From: Spizellomyces punctatus DAOM BR117
Lineage: Eukaryota; Chytridiomycota; Chytridiomycetes; Spizellomycetales; Spizellomycetaceae
NCBI RefSeq assembly: GCF_000182565.1
Contig: NW_015971543.1
Location: 62,001 to 126,000 of the forward strand
Direction of reading: 5' to 3'
Length of the DNA stretch: 64,000 bases
Below the pieces are notes generated by a model. That model worked only from the letters and a program-made list of their open reading frames with translations, had not been told where the DNA came from and ran no database searches. The stretch's first letter is position 1, and the number at the start of each line of letters is the position of its first letter. The translations under genes were made by a program, and so were the position numbers. This document shows positions 44,101 to 54,047 of this stretch, piece after piece.

Positions 44101-45877
44101 CAAACCATTTATACCATCAACACGACAACACCCGAAAGTGAACCTTTATCAAATCCTTTCATCCTCCCAATCTCAACTCCCATTCTGAACGGTACATTCA
44201 CAATCAACAATCCACCACCCACCCCCTTTTTCTCCCAATCAACAGAAATCCTGTGTCGTATCATTCAATCCGTAGTGGATTTGAATGACGCTTTGGTGTT
44301 TGCACGGGATTTCAAGGTGGGGTGTGGTGGAGAGGTTTTTGTTTGTGTTCCTGGGAATGTGTTTCGGGTGCTTGATAATGTGCAAGAGAAGCGGGAAGGG
44401 GATCGGTGGGCTAGGCCCTTGGGAATGGAACTTGTCAGAATGGGACCAGAGGATCCTGAATGGTATGTTTCGCAATGTTTTTTTTTTGATTGTTGCTGTC
44501 GTTTTTTGCGTATGGTGCAATATGGGTTGGATATGTCTATTACCACTCTGCGGTGAAAAGATCTCAGAGAATGGGGAGAGTGGCAGTTTGTCGGGGGGTG
44601 CAAAAGAATGGTTTCGTTTAGGTATGGTACATGCAACTGTCGTTGGCATGGAAAGGAAGATACGAAGATGGGTATTTGGAATGGTCGTATGGGTATCGCT
44701 GGAAGATGACCGGAAAGAACGCTCGTCATATGCGATTATGGTTGATACACTGCAAACAAAAGTGCACACCCCGCTCCACCACCCAAAACCAACACTCGAT
44801 ACTTACAAAAACACTTACAAAAATCCCATAGGCCCGACCTCCAACCCCCGACAACAACCTACACCTCCCTCCCTCCCCTCCTCCTCAAAGCCCCCACAGA
44901 AACCTTTCTATTCCCCCAAACACCAACCCCCCTAAAAGATCTAAACACCCTCATCCCAACACCAAACAACCCGCACCTCCTCCTCCCAAAACTCCGACTC
45001 TACGGCGCGAAAACGGCGTTAGTGTCTCTCGATGCTCGTGTTGTGAGGGAATTAAAGTCGTATCGTCGACCGCCGGCGGTTGTTAAGAGGGTTGTTAGGG
45101 GTGTGCTGTATTTGTGTGGTGTGGCGCCTGCTAAAGGTATGAAAAACGAAATTTGGTATTTTCTTTGTTATGTTTTTGGGTATTGATGTTTTTGTTTATG
45201 TTACGGTTTTTTCTTCTTCATTTTTATGCGGTTCTTTGTTCGTTCACTACTACGCTTACCTACGATAAACACTCACAAAACCATCGTTTTCCCACAATGA
45301 AAAACTCTTGACATTGCCCTCGCACCACAACAACAAAAACGCGGTTTCACCCTCTCTTAAAAAACGGCATTATCCTTCCCTTACACTTCCCCCTCCTTTC
45401 ACATCAACAGTCAAAACCTGGCACACCCTCCTCACATACCTAACACCAGCCCTATTAACAACCCTCCAAACCCACATCCCAACAAACACACCCAAACCCC
45501 ACATTCGCCGCGCCAAAAGAGTGTTACGCCGTCTCCCAGAGGATGTGGAAGCTAGGGGGAGTTTACCTGCTCGTGTATTACGGGAATGGTGTTTGGGTGT
45601 TATTGAGGTTTGGGAGGGGGCGAGGAAGCGGATTGATCGTGGTGGTGGTGATGATGTTGTTGTGGGTGATGTGGAGCAAGTACCAAATAATGATTTAGAA
45701 GAGGAGGAAGATGGTGAGGATGTTGATGAAAGTGATGATGACGAGGTTGAAGAGGGTGAAGAGGGTGAAGATTTACAAGAAGATTTACAAGAAGGTGGTC
45801 AAGATCTTGATGAGGGGACTCTGGAATCTCGACCACTTGACTCTGACCAAGAACCGTTGGAAAACTTGACATTGTAA
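41131..45877 (+). CDS. Large GAF / dynein-stalk-like protein (EFCAB5-like), about 1117 aa
   Basis: A frame-consistent model has exons 41131-41524, 41947-42260, 42577-43612, 43698-43721 (24 nt), 43793-44466, 44622-44761, 44832-45136 and 45411-45877. Early on, NWLAQHLYRNNPRF resembles a conserved motif I associate with EFCAB5-type ciliary proteins. A coiled coil (KKRAQEIQKRQEMEREARME) follows, then about 350 residues of helical sequence with EF-hand-like spacing. A GAF-like region covers about residues 600-760. Toward the end, ELKSYRRPPAVVKRVVRGVL and later RGSLPARVLREWCLGVIEVW resemble the two arms of the dynein heavy-chain microtubule-binding stalk. The tail is Asp/Glu-rich. Role: probably axonemal, inferred. 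The exon end near 44466 uses a weak GTTTCG donor; the better GTATGT at 44463 breaks the frame. The 274-nt intron 45137-45410 may hide another exon. Confidence 0.7.
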
Positions 45878-46819
45878 AAAACATAGAGATAACTTTTAAT
45901 AAAACGTATTCGTTAAAAAGACCGCGGCGAAATAACATCAACACACTCTCTGTGTAGTTTAACGGTAATTTCACAACTGAAAGTACCACAGTGAAGCAAT
46001 AAACACTGACAAGCTCCGTACATGATACGGATACTGACAAAGACATTAAACCCAAAAACATCCCAAAAACATGGAGCCTGATATATATCTCTATACTCCA
46101 AACCATTCTCTGATATATACAACAACTGTCAATGAACCCAACAATATCCCTCAATATCCCAATTCCATTAAACCCAACACGTCATTCAAAAAAACAAACC
46201 CTCACCTCCAAACCGACATTCCCATAAAAATCCTTCCCAAAAAATACCTTACCAAACCCCCAACATCAAAAGGCATCTCATACCCTCCCACAAAACACAT
46301 ACCAGCACACCTAAACACTATGTCCAAATCCCCAACACCCTACTCCAACAACCAAAAAAAACAAATATACATCTATCATCGACACACTCTCATCAAAATG
46401 TCAGTACAAAATGATATCTCCTTATCTGCATACCACAGCTTCCGCCTTAGGACTCAAGTGAGAGTCAAAAACATGTCGCAAGCCCGAAAGAATTCATCGA
46501 GTAAGTACCAGGAGCGTACTGTAAAGTATAAGAAAGTATGTAGCCTCGTGTTTGTTGTTTAGCTACGAGTCTAGCCAAATGTACAGAAAAACCGTCGTAG
46601 AAACCCCCTTGCACGGATGATCAAATGCCAAAAAAAAGGCGGTGAGAGAGAAAGGTATTGCGAGATCATGTCATTCTTTCGTGAGTTTTTCTGTTCTTGT
46701 ACAGTATTAGTTTTGACGTTTTTCATGGGCGTTAACGGATTGTCTACTATACCAGCTCTTATTCTAGTTTCGCAGTTTTAGGATTTTCGATATTTTGTAG
46801 ATGGATTTCGGGTGGGACT
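45878..46819. other. Intergenic region with a possible short basic exon
   Basis: C-poor/A-rich on the plus strand; a long frame at 46071-46562 has unnatural composition and is not supported. An ATG at 46473 followed by nine codons, GTAAGT, and after TACAG a basic block RRRNPLARMIK (about 46590-46650) could be two small exons of an unknown gene, but no downstream part is seen. Confidence 0.3.
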
Positions 46820-47329
46820 TTACGGACGGTCAGTGTGGGTAGCGACATGGGTATCAACACCGTGACCAGCAGTAATAAATTCTACACGGCTCTCTGCACG
46901 GCTGTCTGCACGGCTCTCAGCTCGACTCTCAGCTCGACTCTCAGCCCGACTCTCCTCCCCACATCCATCACCCCCAACAACCCAATACGGAGGCGGTTCA
47001 TCCCCACCAACCTCGCTACACTCCAAAACCATCCTCTCAAACCTCTCCCGACCTTTAGCAAAAGCCCCCAACCCACTCCCAAAATACACAACAACATACA
47101 AAACCCCTTTTCGAACAACAGCCGCATACCCTCTAAACTGCGTCCTTTTATTTCCCTTCAAGACAAAATGCCAAATTACACCCCCAGAGCACCATCCCTC
47201 CATTGTTTGTCGCGTCGCTTCCACAAGGTCTTTATGCGCGGCTTCCAAGAGTTCTTTTAATGCTTTTTGGGTAGAGTTGGGTGTTGGGAATGGTGGGAGG
47301 AGGGTAATACATGTAGGTGGATGTGGAAT
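46820..47329 (-). CDS. Partial uncharacterised protein, 5' end lost in assembly gap
   Basis: A minus-strand frame runs from the gap edge at 47329 to TAA at 46820, 170 residues. After a Pro-rich start (PPFPTPNSTQKALKELLEAA) comes a folded-looking block: MEGWCSGGVIWHFVLKGN, FRGYAAVVRKGVLYVVVYFG and GRERFERMVLECSEV, which looks like a beta-hairpin plus helix. The family is not recognised. A tandem Glu-Ser-Arg-Ala repeat follows, encoded by a 12-bp minisatellite at about 46887-46950, and then a short tail. The strand composition runs C-rich to G-rich in the coding direction as in neighbouring exons, which supports it being a real exon. Confidence 0.55.
   Translation of the reverse strand: MPHPPTCITLLPPFPTPNSTQKALKELLEAAHKDLVEATRQTMEGWCSGGVIWHFVLKGNKRTQFRGYAAVVRKGVLYVVVYFGSGLGAFAKGRERFERMVLECSEVGGDEPPPYWVVGGDGCGEESRAESRAESRAESRADSRAESRVEFITAGHGVDTHVATHTDRP
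46885..46960. repeat. 12-bp minisatellite encoding ESRA repeats
   Basis: On the plus strand units such as CTCTCAGCTCGA and CTGTCTGCACGG repeat about six times with substitutions. On the minus strand this is read as a Glu-Ser-Arg-Ala tetrapeptide repeat inside the partial gene. Confidence 0.7.
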
Positions 47330-47863
47330 NNNNNNNNNNNNNNNNNNNNNNNNNNNNNNNNNNNNNNNNNNNNNNNNNNNNNNNNNNNNNNNNNNNNNNN
47401 NNNNNNNNNNNNNNNNNNNNNNNNNNNNNNNNNNNNNNNNNNNNNNNNNNNNNNNNNNNNNNNNNNNNNNNNNNNNNNNNNNNNNNNNNNNNNNNNNNNN
47501 NNNNNNNNNNNNNNNNNNNNNNNNNNNNNNNNNNNNNNNNNNNNNNNNNNNNNNNNNNNNNNNNNNNNNNNNNNNNNNNNNNNNNNNNNNNNNNNNNNNN
47601 NNNNNNNNNNNNNNNNNNNNNNNNNNNNNNNNNNNNNNNNNNNNNNNNNNNNNNNNNNNNNNNNNNNNNNNNNNNNNNNNNNNNNNNNNNNNNNNNNNNN
47701 NNNNNNNNNNNNNNNNNNNNNNNNNNNNNNNNNNNNNNNNNNNNNNNNNNNNNNNNNNNNNNNNNNNNNNNNNNNNNNNNNNNNNNNNNNNNNNNNNNNN
47801 NNNNNNNNNNNNNNNNNNNNNNNNNNNNNNNNNNNNNNNNNNNNNNNNNNNNNNNNNNNNNNN
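47330..47863. other. Assembly gap (534 N)
   Basis: Run of 534 N. The non-round length suggests an estimated gap. The 5' end of the partial minus-strand gene and its promoter are lost here. Confidence 0.99.
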
Positions 47864-48287
47864 CATTGTATATGCCCTCCAACACTTTTGATAATGTCAA
47901 CTCGCTATGGACATGTAGAATGCCCATCCATTTGGTTGAGTTGCGTGATGAGACCTATCGAATCGTGATGGACCGGCGTCCACCCCTGTGGAACGGGAAT
48001 GGAATAATGCCCACATGCGACACGAGTTGCGTTTGTCAATGTATCATGATACGGTACATTGCATGATATATCCTTGATAATGTTGATGCATTCAATCACC
48101 GTCGACATTCAAAAAGTGTAAACAACTTTTGTCGACGAGGTATTTTACTCTGCATCTGCTTTGGACCGTCTTGCTAAGCAAGTGTGGCTTGGCACATGGA
48201 CCCACACATCACACATCACACTCTACAAATCTCCGCCAACGACAATCGTTTTTTTTTTATTTAAAAAACTCGCACGTAACAGCACAT
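47864..48287. other. Intergenic region
   Basis: No gene recognised between the gap and the 3' end of NAA50. Confidence 0.4.
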
Positions 48288-49219
48288 CTATCCTCCCTCC
48301 TCATCACTCGTCGTCCTCCTTCTCAAAAACCACGCATCAGGGGGTTGCACCCCCCGATTCCTCGCATAATACCCTTCAAATAAACACACCTTTTCAAACC
48401 CATGCCGCCCATAAAACCTCAAAGCCTCCTCATTCGTCGTTTGAACATGCAAGCATAATTGCTCTACACTCGTATCCCCCACCGCGTGTCGTATGATTCG
48501 ATTCAGTAATGCGGAGCCGATGTGGAGTCGTCGGTAGGGTGAGAGGACTCCTAGTGTCATGATGTAGATCCTTGAGAGACCGGTGGGTGTGCCTTCTGGG
48601 GTTAAGATAGGTTCTTTTCGGCAGCAGATAGCACCAATAGGTGTATTATGATAAAATGCTAAAAAATAAAACACACAAAAAACAATCAGCTCAAAAAATA
48701 CGTATATACAAAATCTTGCACACATAAAAACGGCAAAAACGTACCTAAACAACTCAACTCTTTCGGATGCACAACAGCCACTTCCCGATAAAACTTGTCA
48801 TTATACCTCACAGGAAACACGACCGAATTAATCTGTCTCACCAAATGGACATTTTCCTCTTGTACAGCATGAAGCGATACACCCTGCGGTAACGACCTAA
48901 ACTCGCATCTTTTCCCATCCTCCTCTTTCCTTTTCCCATCTTTTAACCACGCTAATATTCCCCTTCCACCCGACCCACTTGCATCCCGACCCCGTTGTTT
49001 CCGCGAGGGTGGCACGACGGTCGAATCTCCCAATACTGGTGGAGGCGGTGGAGGAATGTAACAAGAAAGTGATATCCGACTCGGCGTATGCGTCGTCGGT
49101 TCCAACGTCTTTGTAGTCGTCGTCGTCGTCGTTGTGGTTGTTGTGGTTGTTGTTGTTGTACTACTCGTCAATGTTGTGCTTGGTGTACGACTGCGGGTAG
49201 GTGGAAAACTCAATAGCAT
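48288..49219 (-). CDS. NAA50: N-alpha-acetyltransferase 50 (GNAT), with long N-terminal extension, 281 aa
   Basis: Two exons on the minus strand: 49219-48745 and 48658-48288, phase 1. The C-terminal about 165 residues match NAA50 along their whole length: INSVVFPVRYNDKFY, IGAICCRKEP, SRIYIMTLGVLSPYRR (acetyl-CoA loop RRLHIGSALL), LHVQTTNEEALRFYGRHGFE and a final PPDAWFL. NAA50 acetylates nascent proteins starting with Met plus a hydrophobic residue, usually bound to the NatA complex on ribosomes. The first about 110 residues are an extension not found in typical NAA50 (about 170 aa): a run of 16 threonines, a Pro-rich tract and a Gly/Arg-rich segment. ATG 49219 is the first in-frame ATG found; a start further upstream through another exon cannot be excluded. 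The poly-Thr tract comes from ACA/ACG trinucleotide repeats at about 49112-49160. Confidence 0.88.
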
Positions 49220-50110
49220 CCCCCAAATAGGATACTCTACATTAACAAAAGCAGATTCTCTACAGAGTATTGTGCAGAGAGACCCTCGTTCAAAAGATAC
49301 TCGAGACAATCAAGAAAAAACTAAAAGGAAAAAAACCAAAGGTGGGGGAGTCGGCCACACACACACAGACGGGCACACAAATGAAAACCCACCATTTGCA
49401 TAAACGCGCGACAAGTTGAACAGTGTTCGCGTGTCCAGTCACATGATCCATCGTTCGGTAAAAATGGAACACTTGTTCGCTTTTTGTTTAACACTCTGCA
49501 GATGCATCAACCGTCCAGAACCCATCTTTTGTCGGGGTCGTAACTAACACGTAGCTGTGTGATCCCATTTGTATTGGCATGCTTGGCGACTAGCACAGAT
49601 GCGTATCCTCGAAAAGTGGTGAATATTCTTTTGGCACCGTTCGCGCGATCTTGCTGCTCATCTGGAGGCGATGGATGGGGTTTGCACAGACAAGGGTAGT
49701 GGGGTCTAAACTTTTTCGTATGGCTGAAACCTCTACAGGGACGCTAAATAAAAGGCGGCTAGAGTATGGATGGTCTGGATTGGCCGAGCAGTTAAACCAA
49801 AGGTGGACCAGCAAAAAGGCGGTATCTTATTTAGGAAAACCGTTCGTTACGCCAATTAATAGATCTGGAAGCTTTACTAAAAACCAGAATCCAGAATAAC
49901 CTCACTATCGTGTCTATAAATTAAATAAAAAAAAAAATAACTTCACATTGACACTGCTACGCACCGAACAAGGATCTGGGGTTTTCTTGAATTATCATTA
50001 AACGCTCGAAGCGAGCGATACTTTTGCCTCCACTCTTTCCGCACTAGCCCAAGTGCTAGTCTCCCCACTATCACGCCATGTGAACACATCACAGTAATTC
50101 AAGTCCCATC
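49220..50110. other. Intergenic region upstream of NAA50
   Basis: Promoter of NAA50 and 3' flank of INTS4. A CA-rich run lies near 49358-49376. A GTCACATGAT element at 49438 resembles the repeated motif in the Reeler intron. No gene is recognised; a GGCCGAG-containing stretch near 49780 recalls a tRNA D-arm but no cloverleaf forms. Confidence 0.4.
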
Positions 50111-53100
50111 TCAACAAAAAAAAAGACAAATCATAAACATCAAGGCAGAAACGCCGTTCAATCCTAGCTCCTTCATACTACCCACAAGATCAGTCATCCA
50201 ACCCACAGGTAACGACAGCCCTTTCTGCGCCGCACGAACCCTCATCCCTCGTCCTCGCAACATATCTTCATCAATATGAGTCCACCACTAGATACGCACC
50301 GCACAATCCAAGACTCATCACCCACCTTCTACTCACACAACAAAAATGAGCCAAACCGCCATCAAAACCACAATACTCAAAATACATACCACTAGCATCC
50401 CGCACCCGGACTGTAATGCTCGTCCGCAACCGAAACCGGTACGGCCCACAAGGTCGATACTCACTCGCAAGCGGTCTAAACAGTGTCGTACCACTCGGTA
50501 AAATCACCTACGCTGTCCATTAGATCTAGCAGCATATCCACCAAAACACCATGGACGTACCTCAACCCCCCACAAACTCGTATCAACAGCATTCCAAATC
50601 CTCGCTTCCACATCTACCCGACACAATCCGCCCCGTCCAATAGGTATTTCAGCAGGGGATTCAAACTTTGCCCGACATCGACGTAGAGCGACGGGAACTG
50701 TGATGCGAAAGAGTGGAAACTTCTGCAAAACATATCATCATGAGATTCCGGTGCCAGTGTAGGAGATTGCTAGACTTACCTGGATTATACCAAGGAGGTG
50801 CTGCAAAAGTTGTGTGCTAGATACTTTCTGGAGCCCCTTTATTGATTGGAATAAACCATCGCAAGCCACATGGTCTTGCATACTCATCACCCTTGCGAAA
50901 ATCCCAAATGTCAGCAAAGCGAAAATTGAAAACGGATGACAGACCCCTTACCTGTGTAATCCCGCCATCTGTTCCCTAAGAACCTTCACAAACTCATCCA
51001 CCCTACGCAAAATACGTCAAAACGGAAGAAACACTCTCACAGGCGTAACCACACAAACCACATACCGAAACTCCACATCTTCCCATCCCGTCATCCTCAT
51101 GACAACCCAGCATATCCTCGCAAAAACCCCCAAGATCTCCAAAACACCTTTACATCCACGCGACAGTCCCACGTACATGCACTGCATACGATACGTCAGT
51201 TCCAACAGCCGAGACGCAAGTTCCATGATACTTGCACGCCGATGTGGGATGCTAATCGATTCTTTGATCTGTACTCCCAAGTTTTATCATTTGTGTTTTC
51301 CCACGATGCAATTCAGGGACAGCATACCTTGAGGACACTGATACAACAGTTCACATAGTCCCGCGCAAAACGAACGACGCCGGAATCAATCGTCTCGGAT
51401 TTACATAGGCATTCCAAATCTCTATAATGTTCCAAAAATTGGTACCTTGCCACTGGTTGAATGCAATACCACTATATGTTACCTCAAGAAATTTGTTAAA
51501 AGCCTCTGAGCAATCTGGGATTTCCCCTCTGCTTCAAAATGTGTGACAGTATCCAACACAGTATGTAGCTTGGTGGTTATATCCGATAGTGGTGCATCTA
51601 ACAAGGATACCTGTGCTCAGCACACATAGACATTATCAATGCCAAGAAAAGTTACTCACGACTATCCAACTGACTCTGCAACGTACTCTGCAACGTATTG
51701 TCCTCTCTCATTTTCTCCTCAGGCGGAGCACTTTGTGGAACCTTACCACATAATTCAGTACGCTTGCAACAACCAACACGCTCTCACATCATGTACCTGA
51801 AGATGCGGAGCCAATAACGGAAACTTTGCCCGCAGATACGGCAACTGCTGAAGAACTGTCTTTGGCAACTTGCGTTTCGCCATACCCGTCGAATACGCAC
51901 TAAACACTACAATCAAGTGGCCCATATCTATATCGTAGCGTATGTCACATAAACGCATCATAATTATACACCAGAAGGAACGTACAGGTATCATCTTCCA
52001 GTGGCACCTCCTTTGGCAAGAATCGGTGATCCAGATTCAAGAGCTGTGCAATGAGCGAGTCTATCAACCCATTATATTAATACCACAAGCAAGTTATGTA
52101 GCCCAATTTTGCAATTCTGCATACCTATCATTTCAGCAGAGCCCCGGCCGATCTCTTGGGCGCATTGGAATAATGACAATTTATCTTCAGGAAACCGACC
52201 AAGATTCTGGTCGAGCAAAGACAGCACAAGTCGTAGGGTCTCAATACTCGACACCCGCACCGCCCTGGTGAATACTCATCAGAACTCGGAAGATCCATGA
52301 GGACCAACCAGACAACATACCCGAGCAATCGATGAGCAGCATGTCGGATAGTTTGGTCTGCATCCCGCAATATCAAAGACATGCTCTCAATTTGAGAATC
52401 ATCCATGGTGGTCGCTTGAATATGAGCCATTCGGCGTAGACTGTTGATCGCATTTAGGCGAACGCTTTCTGTCTCGTCGTTTAGGATATCTACGCGCATT
52501 TCTTATATTAGCAATAACGCTGTCGAGCGTCCTGGTAATGTTTCCACTCACCTACAAGGAATTCTAGAGACTTTTGCGCAAACGGTGTCGAAACCAACAC
52601 CAAATCGGACACAGCGTCTAGACAATTGGCAATTTTAGCAGGGAAATGAATCTATGCCCATCAACAAGCAAGTCTCCTCCGCTGGAGTCTCGTCTGCACC
52701 CACCAACTGCTGAATTTCTTACTGCCGCAAACTGATCCTCTACTCCTAGTACAAATGCGCCAGAGAGGGTTACATCCATGGCAAGGGTTGACCCAGCAAG
52801 TCCCTTTGCAGCCGACTTTTTTTGATTCGATTTACTTGATGTCTACATGAAAGAGCGCAGATGTTAGGCTCAAAGATCTTGAGTGTCTAAAACGCAAGCT
52901 ACGCACCTTTCCGGAACTCGGTCGGCCAAAACCACCTTGGTCAAACACCTCCATCAACTCCTTGCTCAATGTCTGCAACAACAGTAATGTATCGATCCTA
53001 TCCGACGTTCCCAAATACGTACACGTCTAACAAAATGATTGTCAATATATCACGGAAAGTATAATGGATAATTGCCATACCTTGGAACGAACAACCGGAC

Positions 53101-54047
53101 AGTTATCATTAATCATCATACAGAAACTCAAGAATACTTCGCGCGTGAGGCGTGCCTGGTCTGTTGACCCTCTGCGGGTAGTGGCTTGTAAATCCAGACT
53201 CGAGGCTCGGAGCGCCCTATCATTATCATTAGAATGTACAGGCGTTTAACCAGCGTCACATCAATACATACCACACGAGATGCATAGCACCTAATCGAAC
53301 ATCGCTTGAATCATCCCGTAAGCAGTGCAATGCGGTCTGAATATCCAAGGAAGGACGTATTCCAGCAATAACCAAATGCGCCAAACCATGTAACGCATTC
53401 TATTACACGGATCAGAACCCAACATAGCTTCCCAAAATTTCGACCAACAGTCACTTACTCGTCGAACAACAGCATCTCCACTGCTCAACCCCCCGACCAA
53501 TACATCCAAAAGCACACTACTCTCAAGATCAACATCCATCCTCTTCATTTCACTAATCTGACACAACACCCTCAACAACTGCATACAGGCGCGCTGTGAG
53601 CGCCTGTCACCATCCACCCATATCATGCAAAGAGCAGATACAAGACGCTTTCGCACATCCTTTGGAATGAGGAGAATATCCCTGACCTTACATCCAGTTA
53701 GATATTATCCAGACGAATACGATACGGCACATGCATCCACCTCAAGCACTTGTGACAAAAAGTGAACGTCAAGAGTCTGAAGACGCTTTCCAGACGTCTA
53801 CCGCAATCATTTAGTACACAACTACCACTATTATGTCGAAGTACTTGATGCGTACCAAACTGTGCAACAGGACCAGCAATGCAGGTCGAGAAAGAGACGA
53901 GTGGGTGCGTGCGATCCGATAGAGTAACTTGGACCAGTTGACCTAGATCACGCACAATTACATCGCGTTATGTGAGCAGATACTTGAATAGAACATGGAG
54001 TCGGAGCATACGTTGCGTCGGCCTTGCGTTTGTGTGGAAGACGGCAT
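50111..54047 (-). CDS. INTS4: Integrator complex subunit 4 homologue (HEAT-repeat protein)
   Basis: The first 13 exons on the minus strand keep frame: 54047-54012, 53942-53856, 53797-53726, 53686-53459, 53399-53272, 53216-53081, 53026-52907, 52842-52704, 52617-52552, 52489-52321, 52264-52125, 52060-51986 and 51927-51797. Later exons down to the stop at 50111-50113 are less certain. HEAT-like helices run throughout. Diagnostic stretches are SSDVRLGAMHLVWALR, VEDQFAAVRNSAVDAVSDL, QKSLEFLVDILNDETESVRL and NAINSLRRM, then MSLILRDADQTIRHAAHRLL, which follow the INTS4 pattern closely. A beta-rich end (GPYRFRLRTSITVRVRD) matches the C-terminal region. INTS4 is a scaffold for the INTS9/INTS11 endonuclease, which processes snRNAs and attenuates RNA polymerase II; a nuclear role is inferred. 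The first, 12-codon exon is the weakest call. Confidence 0.82.

Noticed and set aside
44285-44935. 216-codon frame in the GAF/dynein-stalk-like gene
   Set aside because: It reads introns and the wrong frame; the frame giving GRYEDGYLEWSYGYRWKMTG fits exon borders and looks protein-like.
46071-46562. 163-codon plus-strand frame
   Set aside because: Composition (Pro/Asn/Lys/Ile/Thr repeats) looks like the complement of a G/T-rich non-coding or minus-strand stretch; no domain or conserved motif.
49768-49830. TTGGCCGAGCAGTTAAACC resembling a tRNA D-arm
   Set aside because: No cloverleaf and no B-box at the right distance.
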